This document shows, in pieces, positions 52,614 through 60,496 of a stretch of 64,000 nt of DNA. The stretch covers positions 434,001 to 498,000 of the forward strand of contig NZ_JARP01000002.1 of NCBI RefSeq assembly GCF_000708595.2, given 5' to 3'. A program made the translations under genes and the position numbers. A model generated the notes under the pieces. The model was given only the letters and a program-made list of their open reading frames with translations, was not told the DNA's origin and searched no databases. How positions within the stretch are numbered: the stretch's first letter is position 1; every line of letters begins with the position of its first letter. The DNA comes from Flavobacterium sp. KJJ. GTDB taxonomy: Bacteria > Bacteroidota > Bacteroidia > Flavobacteriales > Flavobacteriaceae.

Positions 52614-52696
52614 AAAATGAAATTCTGATTTCCAAGGCTCAAAGATACAACTCAAATATGAATTATCAGATTGTTGTGAAATTTACTTCAAAATGA

Positions 52697-52861
52697 TTAT
52701 TCTTTTTCTAAATGTATCTGAAATCCAACTCCTAGAAAGACTGCATTGTTTGTCATATCATTATTAGCTTTTTGATTTAGATAGTTTAAAGCTACTTCTA
52801 GTCCAACACTACTGTTTAGGAAATATACGGCTCCCGCTTTTGTTTTGATACTATTAAAAAG
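52697..52861 (-). pseudogene. 3' remnant of an outer membrane barrel protein gene
   Basis: The minus strand encodes about 55 residues ending in a stop at 52697: NSIKTKAGAVYFLNSSVGLE, then VALNYLNQKANNDMTNNAVF and LGVGFQIHLEKE. This is the last two or three strands of a porin-like barrel with the usual aromatic-rich final strand. The frame has no ATG upstream of this segment before a stop near 52890, and no signal peptide or earlier strands precede it. It looks like the tail of a deleted gene between the polyprenyl synthetase and the efflux locus. The upstream boundary is approximate. Confidence 0.7.
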
Positions 52862-52933
52862 TTGAATTTGTATTATATTTTTAATAAAATATTACTTATT
52901 TTTTTCAAACCAAATATTTTTTTGAAAATACTT

Positions 52934-52961
52934 GGAAACTTTTTTGGTTTTTAGAGTTTCC
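52934..52961 (+). promoter_or_regulatory. TetR-type operator 1 (GGAAAC-N16-GTTTCC)
   Basis: A 28-bp interrupted palindrome covering the -33 box and spacer of the yceI promoter. Its right arm ends 4 nt before the -7 box. The same 6-nt arms and 16-nt spacing recur at 52985-53012 and 53626-53653. Binding here would block RNA polymerase. Confidence 0.75.
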
Positions 52962-52973
52962 TGTCTATATTTG
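52943..52973 (+). promoter_or_regulatory. Consensus promoter of yceI
   Basis: TTTG (52943-52946) is followed after 19 nt by TATATTTG (52966-52973), the flavobacterial consensus. Transcription should begin near 52980, leaving a leader of about 78 nt that contains operator 2. Confidence 0.75.
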
Positions 52974-52984
52974 CACTTTTAATT

Positions 52985-53012
52985 GGAAACTCGAAACACT
53001 GAAAAAGTTTCC
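52985..53012 (+). promoter_or_regulatory. TetR-type operator 2 (GGAAAC-N16-GTTTCC)
   Basis: A second 28-bp palindrome with identical arms and spacing, centred 51 bp downstream of operator 1 and just after the expected transcript start of yceI. A repressor bound here would act as a roadblock or cooperate with operator 1. Confidence 0.7.
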
Positions 53013-53057
53013 GTAAGCAGTTTAGATAATTTATAAACTAAACAAAACCAAATATTT

Positions 53058-53579
53058 ATGAAAACAACATGGACCTTAAATTCTAGCCAATCGGATGTTT
53101 TAATTAAAATGAGACACTCGATAATTGCTTATATGGGCGGAAATACAAATAAATTTGACGGTTATGTAAATATTGAAGACAATGAAATTGAAGATGCTTC
53201 GGTCGAGTTTTCTTTAGATATCAATAATAAAAATGACAGTTTTCAACAAGTTGATACGTATTTGCAGCTGCAAGATTTTTTTGATGTTGATGAGCACCCA
53301 ATTATTAGTTTTAAATCGACTTCATTTCAGAAAGTAAATAATAACATCAATTTTTTTAAAGGTGATTTAACCATAAAAGATGTAACCAAAGTTGTTGAAC
53401 TTGATGCTGAATTTATTGGTATTAATACTTATAATGGAGAGAAAAAAGTTGCTTTTGAAATTAAAGGAGATATTAAACGCCAAGATTTTGGTTTAGATTA
53501 TAATTCATTTAACCACAATGGAGGTTTAGCACTTGGAAGAGATATTAAACTGATTGCAAATTTAGAATTTAGCATATAA
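53058..53579 (+). CDS. YceI-family lipid-binding-fold protein, cytoplasmic form
   Basis: This 173-residue protein has the YceI/polyisoprenoid-binding beta-barrel pattern: WTLNSSQSDVLIKMRHSIIA at the start, ASVEFSLDINN, FFDVDEHPIISFKSTSFQ, LTIKDVTKVVELDAEFIG and RQDFGLDYNSF. No signal peptide is present, so unlike E. coli YceI it should stay in the cytoplasm. It is the first gene before the efflux regulator and has its own two-operator promoter. YceI next to TetR/RND operons suggests a role in handling hydrophobic compounds, which is inference. Confidence 0.92.
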   Translation: MKTTWTLNSSQSDVLIKMRHSIIAYMGGNTNKFDGYVNIEDNEIEDASVEFSLDINNKNDSFQQVDTYLQLQDFFDVDEHPIISFKSTSFQKVNNNINFFKGDLTIKDVTKVVELDAEFIGINTYNGEKKVAFEIKGDIKRQDFGLDYNSFNHNGGLALGRDIKLIANLEFSI

Positions 53580-53625
53580 ATCTTACACATCGAATAAATT
53601 AATGTAAAATTATTACAAAAATAAC

Positions 53626-53653
53626 GGAAACTATTTTTTAAGTTTTAGTTTCC
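53626..53653 (+). promoter_or_regulatory. TetR-type operator 3 (GGAAAC-N16-GTTTCC) upstream of tetR
   Basis: Third copy of the 28-bp palindrome. Its right arm ends 4 nt before the -7 box TACATTTG (53658-53665), exactly the register seen at operator 1. This places autoregulation of the regulator and efflux genes under the same repressor as yceI. Confidence 0.78.
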
Positions 53654-53657
53654 GAAC

Positions 53658-53665
53658 TACATTTG
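53658..53665 (+). promoter_or_regulatory. -7 box of the tetR-efflux operon
   Basis: TACATTTG matches TAnnTTTG and lies 20 nt before the tetR ATG. The -33 region is replaced by a T-rich run within operator 3. Confidence 0.65.
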
Positions 53666-53685
53666 TAATACAATTTGAAATTAAA

Positions 53686-54285
53686 ATGAAAGAGAAAATC
53701 ATATCAAAAGCGAGTGAACTGTTTTTAAAACTCGGTTTTAAAAGTGTTACGATGGATGATATTGCAGGAGAAATGTGTATTTCGAAAAAAACGATCTACA
53801 AATACTTTTGTAATAAAGAAGTCTTAATTGAAGAGAGTACTTCGATGGTTCACAGTCAGGTGCATGAAATAATTGATACTATTGTGGCCAAAGATTATAA
53901 TTCAATTCATGAAAATTTCGAAATCAGAGAAATGTTTCGAGATATGTTTAAAAATAATACAGATACTTCTCCTATATATCAACTGAAAAAGCATTATCCG
54001 GAGATTTATCAAAATGTATTGTCACACGAAATTGATCAGTGTACACAATACTTTAGAGTAAATATTGAAAAAGGAATCAGAGAAGGCTTATATCGTCCTG
54101 ATTTAAATGTAGATATATATGTAAAATTTTATTACACTTTAATTTTTCACATTAATGAAACTACAGTTTCTGAAAGAGAAGCTCAGGAAATAGAATTAGA
54201 AGCCTTGGAATATCACACCAGAGCTATGGCAACCGAAAAGGGAATAATAGAATTAGAAAAACAACTTAAAAAAATTACTACTTAA
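53686..54285 (+). CDS. TetR/AcrR-family transcriptional repressor of the efflux locus
   Basis: This 199-residue protein has an N-terminal TetR domain (IISKASELFLKLGFKSVTMD, then DIAGEMCISKKTIYKYFCNK) with the helix-turn-helix at about residues 24-45, and a helical ligand-binding domain behind it. Three matching palindromes around its own gene and yceI are the likely binding sites. The order tetR, tolC, adaptor, RND pump matches locally regulated multidrug exporters. The ligand is unknown. The tolC start lies 12 nt after its stop codon, so this is the first gene of the operon. Confidence 0.95.
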   Translation: MKEKIISKASELFLKLGFKSVTMDDIAGEMCISKKTIYKYFCNKEVLIEESTSMVHSQVHEIIDTIVAKDYNSIHENFEIREMFRDMFKNNTDTSPIYQLKKHYPEIYQNVLSHEIDQCTQYFRVNIEKGIREGLYRPDLNVDIYVKFYYTLIFHINETTVSEREAQEIELEALEYHTRAMATEKGIIELEKQLKKITT

Positions 54286-54297
54286 TCATCAATCTAT

Positions 54298-55632
54298 ATG
54301 AAAAGAATAATTCTTATATTTTTGTGCACAATAGGCTTGTCAGCCAATGCGCAAGTCACAACTTTAACTTTAAGAGACGCTCTTACATATGCGCTTCAGA
54401 ACAAATCTGACGCTAAGAAATCGAAACTGCAGGTTGAAAACAGCGAGTACAAAATTCAGGAAATACGTTCAAGAGCGTTGCCGCAAATTTCTGCAAACGG
54501 AAGTTTAACTTATAATCCAGTTATACAAACTACAGTTATTGATGGAGCAGGATTTGGTCAGCCAGGAACTACAATTCAGGCAGCATTTGGCCAAAAATGG
54601 ACTTCTGGAGCTGGACTTTCGTTAACTCAGGCTTTATTTGATCAATCTGTTTTTACCGGATTAAGAGCAGCTAAATCTACTCGTGAATTTTATCAAATAA
54701 ACGATCAATTGACAGAAGAACAAGTAATTGAAAGAGTTGCAAATAACTACTATTCTGTATACGTTCAACGCGAAAGACTAACTTTATTAGATAGTAATTA
54801 TGTGAATACTACTAAAGTTCGTGATATCGTAAAAGGACAATTTGATAATGGTTTAGCTAAAAAAATTGATTTAGACCGTATTGTTGTAAAAATGTCAAAC
54901 ATTGACACAGAACGTCAGCAAATTAAAAATCAAATTATTTTACAGGAAAATGCTTTGAAGTTTTATATGGGAATGCCTATTGAAACGGTAATCGAGATTC
55001 CTAAAGAAGAATTTGAAGTTATCCCAGCTGCATTAACAGAAGAACCTAATATAGAAAACAGAACGGAATACTTGCTTTTGAAAAAACAAGAAGAGCTTTT
55101 AGTATTTAATAAGAAAGCAGTTGAAGCTGGATATTATCCGACACTTTCATTAACTGCAGGATACAATTATATTGGTCAAGGTCCTCAAATGCCATGGTTC
55201 GCAAAACCTAAAGACGGCGTATATTGGTCAGATTACTCTGCAATTGGATTGAATCTGCATGTGCCAATTTTTACAGGATTCGGCACTCGTGCTAAAGTAA
55301 GACAAGCAGATGTAGAAATCAGATCGCTTCAGGAAGATATCAAAGACACAAAACTTTCACTTGATTTAGATTACAGAAATGCAATGGCTGATATTGAAAA
55401 CAATCTTATTACAATTCAAAATCAAAAAGAAAACATGCAGCTTGCAACTGAAATCTTAAGCAATACAAAAAATAATTACCTTCAGGGGTTAGCATCATTA
55501 ACAGATTTATTAGATGCTGAAAATGCACAACTTGAAGCTCAAAATAATTATACCAGAGCAGTTTTAAATTATAAAATTGCCGAAATATCACTAATCAAAT
55601 CAAAAGGCGAACTTAAAACTCTTATTAAATAA
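54298..55632 (+). CDS. TolC-family outer membrane efflux protein
   Basis: This 444-residue protein has a signal peptide ending ANAQV. Two outer-membrane efflux repeats follow, each with long coiled-coil helices (SDAKKSKLQVENSEYKIQEI, RQIKNQIILQENALKFYMG, VRQADVEIRSLQEDIKDTKL, NNYTRAVLNYKIAEISLIKS). The family forms trimers that span the outer membrane and periplasm and dock to the adaptor and RND pump encoded next. The length and tandem repeat pattern are normal. Confidence 0.95.
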   Translation: MKRIILIFLCTIGLSANAQVTTLTLRDALTYALQNKSDAKKSKLQVENSEYKIQEIRSRALPQISANGSLTYNPVIQTTVIDGAGFGQPGTTIQAAFGQKWTSGAGLSLTQALFDQSVFTGLRAAKSTREFYQINDQLTEEQVIERVANNYYSVYVQRERLTLLDSNYVNTTKVRDIVKGQFDNGLAKKIDLDRIVVKMSNIDTERQQIKNQIILQENALKFYMGMPIETVIEIPKEEFEVIPAALTEEPNIENRTEYLLLKKQEELLVFNKKAVEAGYYPTLSLTAGYNYIGQGPQMPWFAKPKDGVYWSDYSAIGLNLHVPIFTGFGTRAKVRQADVEIRSLQEDIKDTKLSLDLDYRNAMADIENNLITIQNQKENMQLATEILSNTKNNYLQGLASLTDLLDAENAQLEAQNNYTRAVLNYKIAEISLIKSKGELKTLIK

Positions 55633-55641
55633 CTAAACAAA

Positions 55642-56709
55642 ATGAAGAAAACTATTATAACTATCGTAATCATAATCGCAGCTTTAGGTGTGATTGGATA
55701 TGTCTTAAATAATAATAAGAAGAAGAATAAAGAAAAAACAGATATTGTTGCAGAAAAAAATGCTGCAGTTTCAGTAAAAGTAACACCTGTAAAAACAGAA
55801 GAAATTTCATTGGATTTCGTGGCAAACGGAAACTTTCAGCCTATTCAACAATTGACTTTTTCTGCTGAAAAATCCGGAAAAGTAATCAGCGTTTTAGCTA
55901 AAGAAGGAGATTACGTTAGAGTTGGTCAAACTTTATTGACAATGAGAGGCGATGTAATCAATGTAAGTGCGCAGCAAGCTCAGGCAGTTTATCAAAATGC
56001 AAAATCTGATTACAGCAGATATGAAAATGCATTTAAAACTGGTGGTGTTACAAAACAGCAAGTAGATCAGGCGAAATTAGCATTGACAAATGCTGAGTCG
56101 AGCTTAAAACAAGCTAATATTAATGTGGGTGATACTAAAGTAAAAGCTCCAATTAGCGGTTTCATCAATAAAAAATACATTGAGCCAGGATCTATCTTAA
56201 CAGGTATGCCGGCAACTGCGTTATTTGATATTGTAAATGTTTCTAAATTAAAATTAGTTGTTACAGTAAATGAAAATCAAGTGGCTAGTTTGAAAGTAGG
56301 AAACAACATTAATGTTACTGCTAGTGTTTATCCTGATAAAACTTTTTCTGGAAAAATTACTTTTATTGCTGCAAAAGCAGATGAGAGTTTAAACTTTCCT
56401 GTAGAAATTGAAATTGCAAATAATGTAAACAACGACCTTAAAGCAGGTATGTACGGAACTGCAAACTTTGCTTCAAATCAGCAAAAACAACACTTAATGG
56501 TTGTGCCTAGAAATGCTTTTGTAGGAAGTGTAAGCAGCAACGAAATTTTCGTAGCTGAAAATGGTATTGCAAAATTAAGAAAAGTAACTGCTGGAAGAAT
56601 TTTAGGAGATCAAGTTGAAATTATCAGCGGATTAACTGACGGAGAAAAAGTTATTGTTACAGGTCAGATTAACTTACAAGACGGAAATACAGTAGAGATT
56701 ATTAAATAA
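55642..56709 (+). CDS. RND efflux periplasmic adaptor (HlyD/MFP family)
   Basis: This 355-residue adaptor has an N-terminal membrane anchor (IITIVIIIAALGVIGYVLNN) with no lipobox. A lipoyl-like half-domain follows (FSAEKSGKVISVLAKEGDYV, then RVGQTLLTMRG), then a short helical hairpin (QAQAVYQNAKSDYSRYENAF), the other lipoyl half (KAPISGFINKKYIEPGSILT) and beta-barrel and membrane-proximal domains. It links TolC to the RND pump. It starts 9 nt after the tolC stop. Confidence 0.95.
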   Translation: MKKTIITIVIIIAALGVIGYVLNNNKKKNKEKTDIVAEKNAAVSVKVTPVKTEEISLDFVANGNFQPIQQLTFSAEKSGKVISVLAKEGDYVRVGQTLLTMRGDVINVSAQQAQAVYQNAKSDYSRYENAFKTGGVTKQQVDQAKLALTNAESSLKQANINVGDTKVKAPISGFINKKYIEPGSILTGMPATALFDIVNVSKLKLVVTVNENQVASLKVGNNINVTASVYPDKTFSGKITFIAAKADESLNFPVEIEIANNVNNDLKAGMYGTANFASNQQKQHLMVVPRNAFVGSVSSNEIFVAENGIAKLRKVTAGRILGDQVEIISGLTDGEKVIVTGQINLQDGNTVEIIK

Positions 56710-56799
56710 TTTACAGGCTGTAAGCCGTAAGCAATAAGCTTTAAGCAATCTAAAAGCCTAAAGCCTATTGCTTATAGCCTAAAGCATAAAGCAAAATAT
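56710..56799. repeat. Short degenerate repeats between adaptor and pump genes
   Basis: This 90-bp gap is made of variants of TAAGC, AAGCCTAAAGC and GCAATAAGCTT in both orientations, with AAGCAATAAGC pairing imperfectly with GCTTATAGCC. It is AT-rich and non-coding. It is the only sizeable gap in the tetR-RND operon and may lower pump expression or stabilise the upstream message. Confidence 0.6.
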
Positions 56800-59700
56800 A
56801 TGAAATTAGCCGAAATATCCATAAAACGTCCGTCGTTAGTAATTGTATTGTTTACAATTCTGATACTTGGTGGATTGTTCAGCTACAGCCAATTAGGCTA
56901 TGAGCTGATACCGAAGTTTGAACAAAACGTTATTACAATTTCTACTATTTATCCTGGAGCTTCTCCTAGTGAGGTTGAAAATACGGTAACTAAGAAAATT
57001 GAGGACGCGATCGCATCCTTAGAGAATGTTAAGAAAATTGACTCAAAATCGTACGAAAGTTTGTCTATTGTTTCGATTACATTAACATCAAATGCAAAAG
57101 TCGATTTTTCTCTGAATGATGCACAGCGAAAAATTAATGCCATCATCAGTGATTTGCCAGAAGATGTGAAAACACCGGCACTAACTAAATTCTCGCTGAG
57201 TGATTTACCGATTATGACACTTGGTGCCAACGGAAAAATGGACGAAGCACAGTTTTATGACTTGATTGATAAAAAAGTTGCGCCTATTTTATCTCGTGTG
57301 CAAGGTGTTGCTCAAGTAAATATTATTGGTGGTGAAGAACGAGAAATTCAGGTAAACCTTGATGCATTAAAAATGCAGGGTTACGGATTATCTGTTCCGC
57401 AGGTACAACAAAATATTTTAACATCGAACTTAGATTTCCCAACAGGAAACATTCAGACTCGTAATCAAAAAATATTAATTCGTTTAGCGGGTAAATATAA
57501 AAGTGTTGAAGAATTGAGAAACTTAGTAGTTTCATCTCAAAACGGAATTCAAGTTCGTTTAAGTGATATTGCCGATGTTCAGGATACGCAGAAAATTGCA
57601 GAAAAAATATCTCGTGTAGATCAAAAAAGTGCAATCGTTTTACAAATAGTAAAACAATCAGATGCCAATGCGGTTGCTGTAAGTGAGAGCTTATTGAAAA
57701 CAATTGCTGTTCTTGAAAAAGATTATGAAAAAAGCCATTTAAAATTAGAAGTTGCAAAAGACAGTACAATTTTTACTCTTGAAGCTGCAGACTCTGTAGT
57801 TCATGATTTGTTAATTGCGGTAGTTCTGGTAGCATTAGTAATGTTATTTTTCTTGCACAGTATTAGAAACTCATTAATTGTAATGGTTTCTATTCCTGCA
57901 TCGTTAATTGCAACGTTCATCGGAATTTATTTAATGGGATATACGTTAAACTTAATGAGTTTATTAGGGTTATCTCTTGTTGTAGGTATCCTGGTCGATG
58001 ATGCGATTGTGGTCCTCGAGAATATTTACCGACATATGGAAATGGGTAAAAGCCGAATCCGTGCCTCATATGATGGAACTGCAGAAATTGGCGGAACCGT
58101 AACTTCTATTACTTTGGTAATTGTCGTGGTGTTCTTGCCAATCGCAATGAGTTCTGGTTTAGTATCTAATATTATTACACAATTTTGTGTTACTGTAATT
58201 ATTTCAACATTACTATCGCTTTTAGCTTCATTTACAATTATTCCTTGGTTATCATCTCGTTATGGTAAATTAGAGCATATTGAAGGAAAAAATTTCTTTG
58301 GAAGAGTTATTCTTGGTTTCGAAAATTATTTAACACGTTTTACTAACTGGATTTCTGGATTATTGACTTGGTGTTTAGATAATTACGGTAAAACAATTGT
58401 TCTTGTTTTAATATTGTTCTTTGGATCAATTTTTGGCTTAGGTGGTTTCATTGGAGGAGAGTTTTTTGCATCATCTGATAGTGGAGAGTTTTTAGTTCAG
58501 ATCGAAATGCCAAAAGATGCTTCGTTAGAACAAACCAACTTCATGACACAAAAAGCCGAAGCATACCTAAAAGGACAGGAGTACGTTCACAGTCAAATTA
58601 CAACGGTAGGCCAAACCAGTGAAGGTTTTGGAGCATCGCAAGCAACTGCTTATAAAGCGGAGATTGACGTAAAAATGATCGAGCAAAAAGATCGTACTGA
58701 CAATGCAAATGTTTACGCTGCAAAGATTAAACGTAAACTGGAGAAAGTATTGGTTGGGGCAAAAGTAAAAACTGTTCCTGTAGGTATCTTAGGAACTGCA
58801 GAAGATGCTACGTTAGGATTGATCGTAACTGGTCCTTCTACTGAAGCTGCAATGGCATATGCTAAACAAGCTGAAGCTGCATTACGCACTATTCCTGGAA
58901 CAACTGAGATTAAATTAACTGTTGAAGACGGGAACCCTGAAATTAACGTAAAAGTTGACCGTGATAAAATGGCGGCATTAGGATTGACACTTCAAACTGT
59001 CGGTTTAACCATGCAAACTGCTTTTAGCGGAAACACAGACGGTAAATACAGAGCTGGAGAATATGAATATGACATCAACATCAGATACAATGCATTTGAT
59101 AGAAAAAGTATTACTGATGTAAGTAATTTGATTTTCATCAATGCTGCAGGACAACAAATTAAATTGTCTCAATTTGCTTCTGTGACAGAAGGTTCTGGAC
59201 CTAGCCAGTTAGAGCGTAGAGACAAATCGGCGTCGGTAACTGTAAAAGGACAAAACGTTGGGGTTCCATCAGGAACAATTGTAACGCAATGGCAGGCTAA
59301 GTTAGATAAAATTAAAAAACCAGCTGGTGTAAACTATATTTGGGGTGGTGACCAAGAAAACCAATCGGAAGGATTTGGTACTTTAGGAATCGCTTTACTT
59401 GCTGCAATTATTTTGGTTTACTTGGTAATGGTGAGTTTGTATGACAGTTTCGTTCACCCGTTTGTAGTATTGTTTGCAATTCCGCTTTCGTTTATTGGAG
59501 CTTTACTGGCATTAGCCTTGACAAATAACTCATTGAATATCTTTACGATTTTAGGTATTATTATGTTGATTGGTCTAGTTTGTAAAAACGCGATCATGCT
59601 TGTAGATTATACAAACCAAAGAAGAGCAGCTGGAGAATCAATCAGAACGGCATTAATTCAAGCGAATCACGCTCGTTTACGTCCGATTTTGATGACTACA

Positions 59701-59970
59701 ATTGCGATGGTATTTGGTATGTTCCCAATTGCATTAGCATCTGGAGCAGGAGCTGAATGGAAAAATGGTTTGGCTTGGGTAATTATTGGAGGATTAATTT
59801 CTTCGTTATTCTTAACCTTGATTGTAGTTCCTGTAATTTACCAAATAATGGAAGGTATTATTCGCAGATTATCTAAAGGAGAAAAAATCGATTACGAAGC
59901 TGAAATGGTTGCCGATTATGAGCATACTGAATTAAGCGAAGACGGTTTTAATCCGAAACATACGCATTAA
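56800..59970 (+). CDS. RND-family multidrug efflux pump (HAE1/AcrB type)
   Basis: This 1056-residue inner-membrane proton antiporter has 12 spans and two large periplasmic loops. The proton relay is intact: D400 and D401 in GILVDDAIVVLENIYRHMEM and K929 in GLVCKNAIMLVDYTN. The N-terminus (EISIKRPSLVIVLFTILIL) and porter-domain text (TVSTIYPGASPSEVENTVTK-like) are typical of hydrophobe and drug exporters rather than metal-ion pumps. The C-terminal tail is acidic and His-rich (TELSEDGFNPKHTH). It is the last gene of the tetR operon and is followed by a shared terminator. Confidence 0.97.
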   Translation: MKLAEISIKRPSLVIVLFTILILGGLFSYSQLGYELIPKFEQNVITISTIYPGASPSEVENTVTKKIEDAIASLENVKKIDSKSYESLSIVSITLTSNAKVDFSLNDAQRKINAIISDLPEDVKTPALTKFSLSDLPIMTLGANGKMDEAQFYDLIDKKVAPILSRVQGVAQVNIIGGEEREIQVNLDALKMQGYGLSVPQVQQNILTSNLDFPTGNIQTRNQKILIRLAGKYKSVEELRNLVVSSQNGIQVRLSDIADVQDTQKIAEKISRVDQKSAIVLQIVKQSDANAVAVSESLLKTIAVLEKDYEKSHLKLEVAKDSTIFTLEAADSVVHDLLIAVVLVALVMLFFLHSIRNSLIVMVSIPASLIATFIGIYLMGYTLNLMSLLGLSLVVGILVDDAIVVLENIYRHMEMGKSRIRASYDGTAEIGGTVTSITLVIVVVFLPIAMSSGLVSNIITQFCVTVIISTLLSLLASFTIIPWLSSRYGKLEHIEGKNFFGRVILGFENYLTRFTNWISGLLTWCLDNYGKTIVLVLILFFGSIFGLGGFIGGEFFASSDSGEFLVQIEMPKDASLEQTNFMTQKAEAYLKGQEYVHSQITTVGQTSEGFGASQATAYKAEIDVKMIEQKDRTDNANVYAAKIKRKLEKVLVGAKVKTVPVGILGTAEDATLGLIVTGPSTEAAMAYAKQAEAALRTIPGTTEIKLTVEDGNPEINVKVDRDKMAALGLTLQTVGLTMQTAFSGNTDGKYRAGEYEYDINIRYNAFDRKSITDVSNLIFINAAGQQIKLSQFASVTEGSGPSQLERRDKSASVTVKGQNVGVPSGTIVTQWQAKLDKIKKPAGVNYIWGGDQENQSEGFGTLGIALLAAIILVYLVMVSLYDSFVHPFVVLFAIPLSFIGALLALALTNNSLNIFTILGIIMLIGLVCKNAIMLVDYTNQRRAAGESIRTALIQANHARLRPILMTTIAMVFGMFPIALASGAGAEWKNGLAWVIIGGLISSLFLTLIVVPVIYQIMEGIIRRLSKGEKIDYEAEMVADYEHTELSEDGFNPKHTH

Positions 59971-59991
59971 TTTTGATTTAATTTTAGATTG

Positions 59992-60027
59992 AAAAATCCC
60001 AAATTCCGAAAGGAGTTTGGGATTTTT
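59992..60027. terminator. Bidirectional rho-independent terminator
   Basis: The stem AAAAATCCCAAATTCC / GGAGTTTGGGATTTTT (one G-T pair) has a GAAA loop, with T-runs on both strands. It separates the convergent RND pump and retropepsin genes. Confidence 0.9.
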
Positions 60028-60055
60028 ATATTTCTATTAATTCCAGAATTGGGAT

Positions 60056-60496
60056 TTATAATTTAAGATACAAATAATGATTATAATAATCAATAATTGC
60101 TTTTCCTTCCAGCAAAACATCAGCACCAATAATACCGTGGACGGGTTTGGTTTTAAAAGATTCTAAAGCTTCATTAACATGAGAGAGATCAAAAATAACG
60201 ATACTGAAATCTTTGCTTTTCCAGCTTCCGAGCTGTAAATGATTGCTAGCTGAAATTTGTGTCTTCATTCCTGTTCCTCCTGCTCCAGAGGCTTTTGTTT
60301 TCGATTTTTTTGCATTCAATTCAAAACGTTCAATGCTTTCAAATCCAACGCAGGTATTTGATGCGCCCGTATCTAAAATAAAATTTCCAGAAACGCCGTT
60401 AATTTTGGCTTTTATCGAAAGATGCTGCGTTTTGGTAACTTTGAATTTTATTTTTTTGTATTTCTCTTTTTTGAGAACTTGGTGAAGATTTTCCAT
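60056..60496 (-). CDS. Retropepsin-like aspartic protease
   Basis: This 146-residue single-domain protein has the aspartic protease motif D42-T-G in NFILDTGASNTCVG. A flap-like region follows (SGAGGTGMKTQISASNHLQL), then the family closing motif HGIIGADVLLEGKAIIDYYN. One motif per chain means it would need to dimerise to be active, like retroviral protease. No signal peptide is present, so it is probably cytoplasmic. Its first 16 codons overlap the end of the CHAT gene upstream by 49 nt, so translation is probably coupled. The substrate is unknown. Confidence 0.9.
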   Translation of the reverse strand: MENLHQVLKKEKYKKIKFKVTKTQHLSIKAKINGVSGNFILDTGASNTCVGFESIERFELNAKKSKTKASGAGGTGMKTQISASNHLQLGSWKSKDFSIVIFDLSHVNEALESFKTKPVHGIIGADVLLEGKAIIDYYNHYLYLKL

